Positions 1-12,685 of a stretch of 64,000 bases of DNA are shown piece by piece. A program made the translations under genes and the position numbers. Position 1 is the first letter of the stretch; each line of letters opens with the position of its first letter. The DNA is from Epiperipatus broadwayi (lineage: Eukaryota; Onychophora; Udeonychophora; Euonychophora; Peripatidae), in assembly GCA_028023455.1 (NCBI GenBank), contig JAQFVV010000144.1, positions 1,118,001 through 1,182,000 on the forward strand, read 5' to 3'. The notes under the pieces were generated by a model. The model made no database searches and was not told the origin of the DNA. It saw only the letters and a program-made list of their open reading frames with translations.

Positions 1-1154
1 ATAACTAACTAATAATTTCCAAACTTTTCCTTTTCTATTAATTTTAAGGATTCAATTTACATTACGTCATCGATGTGATGGTCCTTTCGCTGAGGTTCGA
101 TTCCATTGTTTTTCTCTCCTATCTGACCTTTGCTTATACATTTTAAATGCCCAAGGGCTAGTTTATATTTTTTTTTAATTGCATAATTAACTAATTAAAA
201 CAATCATTTCTATTTTCTGATTAATTAATGTGTTTTCCAAACTTAAAGATATATTTTTATCTCTAAATCTTTTTGATGAAAGATTTAGTTTTTCTATTTT
301 TAATAAAGTTTTATTTTAATAATTTTTTTTTTGTGTGATTTTATATATATATGAGTTTAAGATGATTTTTTTTAATTTCCAATTTTTAATTCTTAAAAAA
401 GAAGCTTTTATTTGCAAACTTTTATTTTTTTCATGTTTAATAATAAAAAAACAATGTAACGTCGTATGTGCCCGTTACATATCAGTAAACTTGCTTTAAA
501 AAAAAAATAAACAAAAAAAAAATTTTACTTAGGGTTAGTAATTATGGTACACGATTAACAAACTTTACAAAACATTCGGTTAGTATGAAGACTATATACA
601 AAAAAAATGTTTACTACTGTTTTCCTAAGGACCATTTACGTCTATGCCTCCTCCCCCCAAGAATTCTATTTTCTTATACATTTTATTTTTACACACGGCA
701 TGACAAGCAAATTTTATAATTTATTTAGGAAAGGTTGCATTGAACCAAATACGTTTTGAAAGATAATGGGTTTATATGTGTATATTTGCAGCACAATTAT
801 AAATACTACCAACTTATTTATGACTGACTGAAATGCTTAGATAGGGTTACACTGAAGTAATTCCCAAAGGTACTCATCGTAAGTACCACATTTTGATCAT
901 AAACTTACGTGGCTGTGCGTGCCTATACACGTGAAAGCATAATATATATTAACAAAAAAAACATATTAATTGCAACCTTTTGACTTTCTCTTTAACAAAA
1001 CACAATTTAAAATTATTAATATTTTCTCGTGTTTAATATATGTGCAATTTCTTTCTGGCAGCGCTTTTATAAGATTTAACGTATACAGCTTTATGTAAAT
1101 AGATAAGAATATTTCATTTTGAAAAAATTTGCTCAGGGTACTGATGGTTTATTA
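1..1154. other. AT-rich DNA, no gene seen
   Basis: Low-complexity A+T-rich sequence with many homopolymer runs. No open reading frame with protein-like composition, no splice-bounded exon and no RNA gene is recognisable. The short minus-strand reading frame near 1347-1535 is likewise just AT-rich open sequence. Confidence 0.5.
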
Positions 1155-1300
1155 AAGATCGGCCCCATGTTGGGGCCAGTTATAACGATCCGGATGAGAG
1201 ATTTAACGTAATCTGCACTACAAGGGCGCCATCTAGGCATTTGAACCTAGAAAAATTTATATAGTAGGCAGATACGTAAGTTAAAAAAAAATTTATAATG
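1155..1300 (-). repeat. Dispersed LTR-like repeat, copy 1 (partial)
   Basis: This stretch matches 63680-63838 in the same orientation and 3140-3282 in the opposite orientation. Shared landmarks are the GCAC...AGGGCGCC block, the TTTGAACCTAG block and the GTAGGCAGATAC block. At its left edge is a 17-bp palindrome (1161-1177, 7-bp arms around ACA/TGT). Read on the minus strand, it looks like a tRNA primer-binding site placed just after an LTR end (TGG CCCC AACATGGGG). The homology stops near 1300, so this copy is truncated. An alternative reading is the terminal hairpin of a DNA element. The family is not identified by name. Confidence 0.6.
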
Positions 1301-3017
1301 GTTGAGATGGAAATGATTGTTTATTAATTATCCAAAAGCTGTGTAATTAAAAAGTCAGATGAAAATAGATAAGAGAATAAAGAGATTTTAGCTTGACCAA
1401 TGGAAGCAAATGAAGGCTCGGACCATAACGAAAAAAATGGAACTGTGACGTTTTTGTTTGTGGAATCCATAGGAAGACTATAAAAAGAAAAATATTAAGT
1501 TCCAACTTGATTTTGTGAGAAGAACGATAAGACACATATCATTATCTCTCACTTATTTTAAAAAATGAAAAGACTGTGATACCAGAATGAACCAGCTAAG
1601 GCTACCTCCAGAATATCAGATGGGTCTTCCATGAAAGTCTTCGTGGGAATTGCCAACAGGAACCTGAGTTCTTCTACTGTAAGCTAATATGAACTAAACA
1701 ATTTTTAAAATCATAAAAAAAAGAACAATTAAGAACTTTGGTCAGGGTTTGAAAAATTTAATAAATAACGGCTAACTAGATACCAATATCTTCAGGATGG
1801 CGTGTGAATTCCCATTCAAAATTACAAACAACTACAAATTATGGACCTTTTAAAACCGTAAGAACTTTAGATAATTCATGAACATTAAATTAAAAACTTT
1901 CCATATTTAAAAAAAAAAAATAGAAATAGATTCCTATCTGACCAAACTAAATTATTTATTAATTAGTTATAATTTTATTTGATGTATTTCTTTTTTGTAA
2001 AATCATTTCCATTTTTTTTTTTTTGTTCTTTAAGTTTTATTTATGATTTTTGTTTTGCGATAAATTAAATTATATAAATGTTAAGCTTAAGTCGGGCTTG
2101 AATGGCTGTATAGATTTGTAAAGTTATATTAGGGGAGGGTAATCTTGGGTTATTTGTTTTGTAGTTGAATTAGGTCAATGGATTGGATATATTGGTGTAA
2201 GTAGTAGATGTACTACGAGATTCACTATGGGCAGAATCTCTTCTCACGCCGCACACTTTCTTTTTGCCTATGGAATGCGATCGTAAGTTGGCAAAATGAC
2301 CGCAGTCTTTTCCTATGGAGTTTTTTTTATTGCTCTTATCATCAGATGGAGGGAGTATTCCTATCTGACGAAAGGCAATTTCTTTTCTTAATTTATTTGT
2401 GCTGTCGTAGTTGTATTACATTGAATACATCGATATATCAGATGGATTGAAGTTGGTTTGACTGCGAACTTTTGGCCTAAGGTTAAATAAGGGATAAAAT
2501 ATTTCTTTTCAAATGCAATCTATGTAGTCTATTCATACTCGACACTCTAAATAAAAATGCATTAAGTTTAAGTTGGGTATAGATGCTTGCATGGGTTCGT
2601 TATCGGTTAATTATGTTTTTTGTTTTTCATATTTGATCAGAATATATAGACATTCGGTAAATACTGATACCTTATGGTATCTAAGATGTATTATTTCGGA
2701 TGTCTTTTAAGTTATTGGTGTCTATGCAGCATCTTATGATGAATGCTATTGGGTTTCTTATAAATCTCCCTCTGCATTTCCATCAATGACTATATTTTGA
2801 TCGTTTATGTTTACTTTGAAATGTTTTTGACCGTGTAATCTATGTAACCGATCTATACTCAACATTTATAAAACAAACTTTTATAAATCCATCTGTGTGA
2901 ACTTATAAAATAAAAATGTAAATTAAAATCTAAAATAAAAGTTAAGTTAAATTTTAAAATGCTAAAGTAAACATACTAAATTAATAATGTTAAATTTTAT
3001 ATATATGTGCATAAATA
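1301..3017. other. AT-rich spacer between inverted repeat copies; possible LINE-tail remnant
   Basis: DNA lying between two oppositely oriented copies of the dispersed repeat. At 2208-2300 (+) the translation contains a segment resembling the FFSRR...WN C-terminal tail of CR1/RTE-type LINE proteins (LFSRRTLSFCLWNAI), but it is too short and isolated to call. Two stretches near 2510-2560 and 2820-2870 share a diverged AATCTATGTA...CTATACTC motif, suggesting an old duplication. Nothing else is recognised. Confidence 0.3.
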
Positions 3018-3282
3018 AATGTTTGTGTGTTAATTACTGTCAGTGGCTTATTTTATTCTTTTTTTAAAAAAATATTCTTAGATAAGAATTTATTGTAAAA
3101 ATATAAATCTCTGCTGTTTCTTTGAGCTAGTGACATTGGGCTAATGACCGGAATCAACCAATATGAATAATTTTTTTTTTAACTTACGTATCTGCCTACT
3201 ATATAAATTTTTCTAGATTCAAATGCCTAGATGGCGCCCTTGTAGTGCAGATTACGTTAAGGTACTTCTCCAGATCATTATA
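3018..3282 (+). repeat. Dispersed LTR-like repeat, copy 2
   Basis: This is a longer copy of the same family, inverted relative to copy 1. Its reverse complement follows the copy at the right window edge from the ACAAACATTTAT block through the AGAATAAAATAAGCCACTG block, the CACTAGCTCA block and the GGCGCC block to CTGGAGAAG. The unit is therefore at least about 265 bp. It ends in an AT dinucleotide run (about 3283-3295) without the PBS-like palindrome seen in copies 1 and 3. Confidence 0.65.
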
Positions 3283-3295
3283 ATATATATATATG

Positions 3296-4150
3296 TGGAT
3301 GTTACGTTTGCAAGAGTTAGATATTAGAGTATGCATGTGTATATATAACACTTTAATATTAAACTAATTAAAATCTCCCTGATCTAATAACTTAAATGTG
3401 TATGCAAGTCATAAGTTTTTCATTTATTTTATTTAATTGCATTAAGGAAAGAATAAAATATTTTTTCCCAGAGTATAATTTTTATTGATACTAGTTCTGT
3501 TTTTAAAATATGAATAACATAAATATGTAAGTCCTACTTCTGAAAGTTGTAACTACAGAATTATTTTCATCAATTGTGTATTTTTTATTATTATTCTAAA
3601 CCAATTTAATTAATTATCATCTACAAGAATTGATATTTGAAAAGGATTCCATCTTGGTTTGTGGGTTTAATATGTGATTGTACTATAAAAGTTTTAGTTT
3701 TTTTTTTAATTTTTATGATCCAAATATCAAACACTTTTATTTAGTTTTACATCCAAATTGTATTTTATTTATGATATCAATATTTCTTACCGACTTGAGA
3801 TGCATCAAGAATAGATTATTAACTGAGAAGGTTAAGGATTATCATTGTTTATTTAATTTTATTTATTGGTACCTGAGAAAAAGTAACACAATGGTAGTTA
3901 TTTCCATATTAGAATATTAAATATTTTGCAAGTGAAATGTAATAGTGCTACACTGCTAAGATATACTTTTAAGTACTCATACCATTCTGCATACTTTATT
4001 TTTTTTGTGTGTGTTAGTTTTTGGATATATGTCATGTTCACCTATGGCTTACTTTTTCCCTGGGATTAGACAGGTTGTTTTATGTTTTTATAAAAAAAAT
4101 TAATTACATTTAGTAAGATGTTTTTGTTATAGCTTATATTACATAGATCA
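3296..4150. other. AT-rich DNA, no gene seen
   Basis: No recognisable coding, RNA or repeat structure. A 27-bp unit beginning TAGATCATTGAC is duplicated in tandem at about 4145-4196, at the right edge of the stretch. Confidence 0.4.
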
Positions 4151-4189
4151 TTGACATAGACATCTATATTTAGATCATTGACCTAGGCA

Positions 4190-4925
4190 TCTATTTGTTT
4201 TCCTGTCAGCTTCATATTTATAAAGGCTTAGATTTCTTTTTAAAAAGCCTTTGATTCTGGATACTTTATTGGCCATGGTTATGCAGGATTATGGAGGAAT
4301 AGCACCTCTAATTTTAAGTGACTTCACAATTATTTTATAATCTAAATGATTTTTGTTTCTTTGGATTAACAAGTTCACCAATTTTAGGCCTCTTGAAATG
4401 TTTTCATGTTCGATAGTCTATGTTAAAGTCATTTCTTATGATAATAATTCATGTAATTGTGCAATGGTTTTTTTGGAAGCCATATTAAGATATCATCAAC
4501 ATACCATTTGTATATAATATATGGATCTTTATTTATAAATATAGGTATAAGCAGCATTGGCAAGTATTAGGCTGCATATAATGCCATCTATAAGTAGAAC
4601 AATTGGCCATGACTTTTCCATAGTATAAAATATATTGTTAAAATATGTTTGACAATCTAGTTGGGAATATCTATGATAAAATCTTATTTTTGAGAATTGT
4701 ATCCAATTTTTAGTAATAGCTTTTATATTATGCCAATAGATTGCCTTGGTAGCACTGAACCATATAGCTTGGAAATGTCTAATGATGCTAACTTAAAGTG
4801 TCCTTTAATATGTTCACTGTTATGAATTATATAAAATTTAGGAATGACTTTATTGTGAAATTTTCCGAATCCATGTGACCTTTTAACCATTCATTTATAG
4901 TTCTAATATAGTTAAAATAATACAC
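4190..4925 (-). pseudogene. Decayed Penelope-like reverse transcriptase
   Basis: Translating the minus strand in pieces gives ordered reverse-transcriptase motifs separated by stops and frameshifts. Near 4880 is a segment reading ENFTIKSFLNFI, like the conserved segment upstream of the palm in Penelope-like elements. At about 4740-4800 is motif A, LASLDISKLYGSV, with its catalytic Asp. At about 4470-4510 is YKWYVDDILIWLPKK, the YVDD box with both aspartates intact. A basic downstream segment (ANKVSRIKGFLKRNL, about 4215-4265) fits the region after the palm. The spacing and the YVDD form favour Penelope-like elements over LINEs. No GIY-YIG endonuclease was seen. The copy is dead: it carries many stops and is clearly old. 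Confidence 0.6.
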
Positions 4926-6129
4926 TTCCCTGAAATCTACCATTAGGTAGGCATAGGAAATAATTCTCTTTATGCAGTTTAATGTTTAAAAGCATGCATG
5001 GAGGAATTGTAATTTATGGGTATATTTTTAAATAGTTGACTATTATATGGCTTATTGCAATATTTCTATAGACTAGAAGTTATACTTATTTTTTATGACT
5101 TTTATATTATATGAATCTATGTGTTTAAAACTTATTTCTTGATCTATAGTGTTGAAATCTTTAACATTTATAATTGTATTTTTAATTTTTCAATTCATTT
5201 CTTAAAATTGCAGCAACACATACTTATTTATTTTTAACAAAATTAGATTTATTGTGAAATTATCAACCAAATATTTACATGTTTTGAAAAAAAAAACAAT
5301 GAATAAAAAGTTTTCTTAATAATATCTTAACATTCCCATTATTTTTTCTTTGTCAAACATTTTCAAAGTTTATATATTTGAATAAAAATATCATATTTCA
5401 CACACATTTTTTTTTTTAAACCCTACTTACTTTTATTATTGAATCATTAAAAATATGCACAACAATTTATTATATTTTTTATGTTTTGACTATCTATACA
5501 TGTTATCGTTCTTGATTTTTGCTGAAAGAATTTTTCAAATCTATATATTGTAATGGAAAATATACTAAAATATATGAACAATGCTAATGAAGCAACATTG
5601 TTTCATAAATAGCAATATTCCCTTGTTGGATGATAAATTTGATAATTTTATAGCTTCATGGAATTGTAATCATTCCGTTTTAGTCATAAAGATATCAAAT
5701 GGTAGGAAGTCTGTGTTCTTTTCCCCTAAATAATTATTCTACTCACAGAACATATTTCCTTGTTATAAGGCCAGAATCTATTTGTAAAAATAAGGTAAGA
5801 AAAACACAAAATTTTAAGCAAAAGAAAGTATGTATGTTCTCCTTGCTGAATTTATTTCTGTAGCCACAGTAACACAAAATGCAGTCTTTTTTTCTCTTTT
5901 TTTAAATGTGAATATGTGATCTTTTTTTCTAATCTTAACAAGGCATTGTTACCACTTAACATAACTTAGTAAGATATTTCATTTTTAAATTTAATAAAAT
6001 TCATTCACTATCAATTTATCTCAAATTAGCAAGTATATTTATTAAATATAAAACATTTATTTTTTTATTTAATTACTCATAAACTACAAAGGGAACTATA
6101 GATGGCAACATGTGTACATCACAATATAT
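4926..6129. other. AT-rich DNA, no gene seen
   Basis: Homopolymer-rich intergenic or intronic sequence. Part of it may be the eroded upstream portion of the Penelope-like copy, but no motif can be read there. Confidence 0.35.
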
Positions 6130-7000
6130 ATGTGTTAGTAAAGGGATGTTAGATTAATTAGAAAAAGTACAAAGATAATTAGAAAGACATGCATTAGATG
6201 CAGATGCATAGATGGCAAAGGAAACAATTTTAGGAGAAATGGGGCTGTAACATTTTTATATGAGAGATGCAAAAAGTAAAATGAAAATGTTTGGTAGATT
6301 GCAGTTTATGGATAGTAAGAGAATAGCAAAATAGTATTTAATTGGGTTACAAGTAAAAGATAGGTAACAAGATGGATGAGAAAGGTAGTACAGTATGCAG
6401 AAGATTTGGATAAAGACTTTATGTCAGTATACTTGTACAAAAGGTGGGATAATTGTGTTGGAAGGATTGTTGAATGTTATAGTGACAATGAATGTAATAG
6501 AAGAATAGATGCATTAATTAAAAAATAGGGAGTTGGAGGGATAGAGAAGTAGTATGGAGAGTAATTGGGTGTGAGTTAATTTATGATAATAGGAAGGAAA
6601 GGATAGGGAATATAAATATAATTGGAGAAGTGTGGGTGATTTAGTCTGCAAATTATATAAGGAAGGCAAGGAAAATATTAGGCATCTGCTAATTGAATTT
6701 AAATGCTTACAAGCAGAAAGGGGACAAATAATGATGTGGGAGAATAAATATAAACAAAGTGATTATACAGAAAATGGGTTCTTGGTTTTTATGCTGGGTT
6801 TGGAAAAATATAAAGGAGATCTAGATATAAAGACCATAGTATGGACAAAGATGATGTTACAGAAATGAGATGGAGCAGGATGGAGAAGAATATGAGAAAA
6901 ACAGAGTGGTGAATGGAAAGACAAGGTGGCCAACAGGTTTTTCTGTGCATAATGGCTGAGAGAATCCTGTCTTCAATAAAGGAGAAGCCACAGTGCATCA
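6130..7000 (+). pseudogene. Probable decayed LINE C-terminal region
   Basis: This region is purine-rich on the plus strand and reads as broken coding sequence. Near 6640-6720 is VCKLYKEGKENIRHLLIE followed by FKCLQAER. That pattern resembles the CxxC...HxxxxC zinc motif at the C-terminus of many LINE ORF2 proteins, with the second and fourth Cys replaced by Tyr and Phe (each one base from Cys). About 150 bp upstream, another frame gives an aromatic- and charge-rich stretch (VTRWMRKVVQYAEDLDK) consistent with the same protein. Several stops and frameshifts intervene. The clade is not assignable and the call rests on a short motif. Confidence 0.3.
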
Positions 7001-10000
7001 CATCGCATATGTTTCAAAAGCATGTAGTTGTATTAAACTTAAGTTATTGATCAGTTTTGAATATTATTAATATTATTTTTAAAAAAGATGTTAAAATATA
7101 TTTTCTAATAATTTGTTGTAGAAAATTTCAGTATATTGTAATAAATATTACAAATAGGTCAAATTTTAGTTTTCAATTTCAGTTAATGCATGAGTTTAAC
7201 TTTTAAGCAATAAACAGTTATTATACAAAATATTTCTGCGGTTGTTTTTTTAATTATATTATGATGGGACAGACTATTCTTCTCATGAGGTGATGTAACT
7301 ATGGTTGTCCACTTGGTCTCCCAGGTATAGGGCATTACACATGATAGGGCAAGTCAGTTATTTGATGATTTATCTAAGTTTTAAGAAGTGATCCCATGAT
7401 GATCAATGTGATTGAGTAGGGTGGGATTCACACTTGCCCAACTTTTCTTACTTTGCCTCTCCTTGATCCATGCTATGCCACAGAATTCAAACTCAGGGAG
7501 AATGTATATATACTCTATTTTAAGGTATGAATATTCCATTTCTGATGAGTGCATTGGATATGCATATAGTGTGATTAATTGGAAAATAGAAAATTCAAAC
7601 CACAGACAACTAATTTGATTTAATATTTAAGAAATTAATTTTGATGATGATCCATGTTCACAATTTTTTATAACAAAGTAGTGTATGCATTTAATATTTA
7701 ATGATTGTGTGGGCATGATCATCTTTCATTTGTATTCGTCAGCTATTTATTCACCCATACCCTTTTCTCCCTATGAAGGATGGTCATTCCCCATTCTAAT
7801 TTAATAATTTCAACTTTACATCATATTTTAACAATAAACTCTGCTAACTAAAATTTCTAATATCAGTTGCACATTAATTTCTGATCCTTCTATCTATATT
7901 TGACAATTTGTTGAAGGTTGCTCATATATTCTGACACCCCCTTCCTGTTCTGATATCATATAAATCAATGATAGGACAGACCAATCATCCAAGGGTTTAG
8001 TCATTTATTCCGAATAACAAATAATCAATACTTAAGTTAATTGAACACAAACATTGAACATAAAAAAGTAATGTAACTGTCAAAATGTGAGCACTTAATA
8101 TTGAATAAGATTAAAGTCTCATCTTTCAAGTTAGTATACTGATGCACCAAGTGGCAAGTAAGTCAGGAGTCTGCCCCTAAATTTTATTATTAAATGTAAA
8201 ATAAAAATAGAATTGAGAGCTTCCCTCTCTCTAGAATAATTGGAGGTTGGATGGATTGACTCTCTGTTTCAAAAGAAATAAACTGATTTAACAAGCAAAA
8301 TAAGAATAAAAAAATATAATTTGGGATATTAATACAGTGTAGTCTAGCCTTAGTCCAAAATCTTGTAATCTAGATTGTGAGACATCCGAGTATCTTTGCT
8401 CTTAAGAAAGTTCATTTGCATGAACTGAATGGTAGTCCATCAGATAATCTTCAGTTCCCATTTGGGTCTTTATGTTGGTGACTCATACTCTTTTATAAAC
8501 TATATTTCTTGTGGTGGGATCATTTCTTTGCTTTATTGTAGTGCATTGTAGATCTTGTATTATCATGGTCATCATGATGTTAATTTGAAATGATAATCAT
8601 ATCTGAAATCATGTTTGCATGATGAGCAGCTCCATCTCCATGATGTTGTCTCACTTCTTAGTTATGCATGGTTTGTTCTTTTCTAGCTTATAACTTGGGT
8701 TTAAAATATAAGCTTTATAGAATTAAGATGGGTCCTTTAATCAACTTATCTCAAATTGCAATCATAGTGATTTATAAACTTCAGTATTAAGGATAGTTAA
8801 TATGATAAATAAATTGATTTAAAAAAATTTTCATGTTTTTTTTCTCTTTACAATGTAATTCATTTGCCTTCTTTTTTTCTTAAGAAGAATGAAAGTGTTC
8901 TATCTTGTCTTATGTTTTTATTTTTAGATCGTGGGTTTCGAGTTCACACTTTGCTTTCATTGTTAATGTCACTTTGATTTTTTTACAATTTTATGCTGGA
9001 TTAATAAAGACACACACACACACAAAATTAACATTAATGATTATTTTGTTTTTAGAGATTTTTATTTGCTTGCGTTTAAGGGTTTGGTATACATATAAAT
9101 CAATATTGTCAATAATATAATTTTAACTGATAATTTTATAGAAACATATTAACATATAATCAATAATGTGTTTTTAATTGTGTTGGTAATTTCAGTCTTT
9201 ATGACAGATGTGTGAGTGGTGATTTTTGTATGGTCGGTTTAATGTATCCTCACATTTTTGTGATGATTAATACTTTGTTTATGAAGTCATCTGGAAACAA
9301 TGATATTTTCTAATGAAATCATTAAAAAGTGCATTACAGATTATTTAAGAATTCTATAATTGTTATTGTTCATCTTCTAAATTTATAAAATTGTGCTGAT
9401 TAGGACTTGAAATTGCTATAGATATATTGCAAATTTTCACATTTTGTTGTTCAAATAGTCACTGTAGAGATAGAAGTAGCTGAGATTTAGGATTTATTAA
9501 ATAGATGAGATAAGCTATTAAAAAAAATCTAATGGTTTTTTAGGTTTGATCAATTTCAAAAAGAAAAGATTTTCAAAGAAAATTTATTGTTTGGAATTTT
9601 ATTGAAGTAAATTTTACATGCTCTAAATTTTTTTTGTGAGGGGGAGGGACTTAAGATTTTTTAGTTATTACATTTTATATTATCATGTGTGTTCTTGGTT
9701 CTGTTTGTTTTTTATTACTTTATTGATTAATGTTAAATTTTATAGAGTGAATATTTTGATTTGAAATAAATGTATTTTAAGAAATATCTCCTTTTTTTCC
9801 GAAATGACAAATATTGTGATATGATTAATTTAAAATGAGGATTGCATTATAAAACCAAAATAAACAATAATTTGAAATTACTTCATATTTTTTTATAATA
9901 TTGCATCTACTGATAATAAACTTTTCATGCTTAGTTATTACAAATTTAAATTCTGATTGAAAAAAATATAGCTCTAAGTATGATTTTTAAAAATTATTAT

Positions 10001-11597
10001 AGTAACAGGTGTTCAAAATTTATTTTATTTATTTTATTTGCAATAATATATATATTTTTAAACTATATTTAATTAATCTAAAACACAACTAATTTTCATC
10101 GCATCATCAACAATTAAATTAGTTTTATAATTTTAATACAATAAACTTTAAAATTTTGCCCAATTTCTATATAGTTAATATTTTTTACTATACATGCTTT
10201 ACATCGTCAGAATTTTTTTTTTTTTATTTAAAAATGTTTGTTAAAGAATATATGTTATAATAATAATTTCCAAATATGTTTGTAGAATGTAAACTTTATG
10301 TACTATAATTTTAAAAAAATATTTGATTATTCAAATAAAGAAGTTTCAAGATGCTGATATAGGTATAATATTTAACACTTTTTTATGACTATGATCAAAT
10401 ATTTTATTTTTAGTATAGAAAAATCACCATTGTATATTCAAATACTTACTGGAATTATTAATATTTTTATACCTAATTCAACATGTGATTAGTTTTCATT
10501 CACTTTCACTTGTTGACTGTTATATTTGTATTTTATCTTTATTTACTGACAATGATATGCTCTGTATTTTTTTATGCTTATGGATTTTAGCTCATGATAA
10601 TATAGGTTAATTCTCTAGCTAATAAGTTCTGATAGACTAACCATTAAATAAATCCCAAGAAGACAAAAGTTATGAGTCTTGACATCACAATTTAAAATTG
10701 CTGCTCAAGACATAAAAGAGTTGACAAATTCTATTAATTATGAAGATTGAAAATTTATTGAATTTTAGCAGATGCAGATGTATCATTAATACAAAATTGC
10801 AATTCTTTGAGAAGTGAATCTTGGAAAATAACATCATTCTTCTTGGAAGTTATAAATTTAATTAGTATATGCTTTCACAATATTTTGTATTCAACAGGAG
10901 TAAGAGCAATAATCATAGAAGAAAATCATATGAAAAACTATCTAATTGGAGATTAGAATTAAAGCTGGTAGAGAGAAAAATCTTCTATACAAAATGGAAA
11001 ATATAAAATGTGGAGTTGGTATTACATGTATGCAGTAATACGGAGAACTATAAATGAAAATGTTATAAATAATGGATAGCCATGTGATGAAATTTTAAAA
11101 ATGGCAAACATTGATCTGAAGATAAAATTTCGCAGACTTAAAGTCCTCATAAGGAGTTAAAATCAGTAATAATCTTTTAGTTTTCAAATTTTAATCTCTC
11201 TCTTTTTTTACAATTAATACTATTTTAATATATTATTTTTAAATAAGACTTTTTTTTATTTAAAAAAGGACAACTTACCAATAAACAAAAAATGTAAAGA
11301 ATTATGTATATTATTTTTTAATGTGGTCTTTTATTGTTTTTTCATAAAACAATCTCTATCAGTGATTTGATTATTTGAGATGAGTTTTTTTTTAATTGAT
11401 GTTAATTAAATCACTACTGATTTGTATAGTGGTTGCAAAACTCATTTCTAGAGTTGTTTTTTTTCTTTCTTTTTTCCTTTGGAGTTGGAATGACCATATT
11501 CGTTTACGGGTGCCTGCTATATATGCATGTATGTATACTTGGGGGGGGGGGATATTTTAAGAATTACAAATTGTAAGTATTCTTTTGAATAAATTTT
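7001..11597. other. AT-rich DNA (likely tubby-gene intron), no gene seen
   Basis: About 4.6 kb of A+T-rich sequence upstream of the tubby exon. I found no exon-like segment. A patch at 7260-7500 is more balanced in composition and has a B-box-like TGAGTTTGAATTC on the minus strand (near 7487), perhaps a worn SINE. A (CA)n run lies near 9011-9024. The region 8340-8520 is also less AT-rich, but nothing is readable in it. Confidence 0.35.
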
Positions 11598-11663
11598 GTA
11601 TATATTAGTATGGATTCATTCTATTCTTGATCCTTTGTTCAACGTTTAGTATATATTAGTATG
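11598..11663. mobile_element. 36-bp insert between 15-bp direct repeats
   Basis: The 15-mer GTATATATTAGTATG occurs at 11598-11612 and again at 11649-11663. The 36 bp between them match the right end of the palindromic element at 31465-31500 with only about three differences. This is what a very short 3'-end insertion with a target-site duplication would look like. It lies 80 bp upstream of the tubby exon acceptor. A chance or recombination-derived direct repeat is less likely, because the insert itself matches a second locus. Confidence 0.55.
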
Positions 11664-11742
11664 TACAGAAACAGTGAATACCTATTTTAATTTTGGATAC
11701 TTGCTGTTAAATGTTAATATATTTTTTTCTTTTTATTTATAG

Positions 11743-11931
11743 GAAGAGATGATGGAAACAAAAAATAACATTCCTTTGGTAGATATTACTGAAAATCTTA
11801 ACGAATTTGTATTAATGCCTGCACCCCAGGGCATGACAATAAAATGTCGCATTACTCGCGATAAAAAAGGAATGGATCGAGGAATGTTTCCTACTTATTT
11901 TTTGCATATAGAACGTGATGATGGTAAAAAG
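11743..11931 (+). CDS. Tubby-domain protein (TUB/TULP family), single internal exon
   Basis: This exon encodes the beginning of the Tubby C-terminal domain, a beta-barrel that binds plasma-membrane phosphoinositides (PI(4,5)P2). Family members act in ciliary trafficking of receptors and in G-protein-linked signalling. The 63 residues include the family hallmarks [23 protein letters not shown] and [14 protein letters not shown], so the match is strong. The exon starts after a polypyrimidine tract ending in TATAG (11738-11742) and stops at AAG|GTATTT (donor at 11932). Both junctions are phase 0. An in-frame stop soon follows in the intron, so translation past 11931 is not real. The exons for the rest of the domain (the next would begin VFLLAGRKRK-like) and for the N-terminus are not visible in this window, which implies introns of more than 11 kb upstream and probably more than 50 kb downstream. 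I cannot say which paralogue it is. The RDKKGMDRG form fits TUB/TULP1 better than TULP3. Confidence 0.9.
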
Positions 11932-12685
11932 GTATTTATGTTTACAAAAATTTTATATATCTTTTAAAATAATTTTATTAGCTATTTTTTAAAAAAAATA
12001 GTTTTTTATTTTTATTTTTTATAGTTGTAATGCAATTCTTAACATAAAATTGATATGTCTACTTGATAACTGATCCTATATATTATAATGAAATTATTTA
12101 TTAAACTTTAATTCTACATTTAAGGATATTAAATAAATGATTAAATTGATAATATGTTCTATTTGTTTTTGCTGCTACCTGCAAAGTAATTTGTGATACT
12201 GTAATTAAATATATAGGATATTTTACTCAGTTGATGGATTCATCCTTTACTTATGTAGTTTATTTGACGACATTAATATATATGCATGATCAAGTGAAAA
12301 TTTTCATAGGTAAAAGGTGAAATATAGTTTTCATCTGTGTGTATATTTGCTTATTAGAGTTAATTAAAAGTTCAAGCACCAGAAGTAATAGAGTTGGACT
12401 GCAATCCATGGATCTTAAATTTTAGGGTCTGCCATTGTAACACTTCAACAAACCATGTAGAGCAATTCTGATGTTTCAGTTAGATTTCGCTGTCTTTTGG
12501 GTAGAAAAATAAGCTTGGTAGCTACTGATAATGATATTTATATTAAAAGATTGACTAAAATTTATTTCTTGTGATATGATAGGTAAACTATATTTTTTCT
12601 ATTAGTAATATTTCTAGCAATTTTTTAGCTGATTCAAAGGATGGCAATTGAGATGCATCCAAAGTGTCAGTGCTGTTATATTAAC
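11932..12685. other. Intron of tubby gene, no other feature seen
   Basis: AT-rich sequence directly downstream of the donor site. No further exon or classifiable repeat is seen. Confidence 0.4.

Noticed and set aside
11932-11967. Continuation of the tubby frame past 11931
   Set aside because: Residues after DGKK do not match the Tubby domain, and the junction is a clear GT donor, so this is intron read-through.
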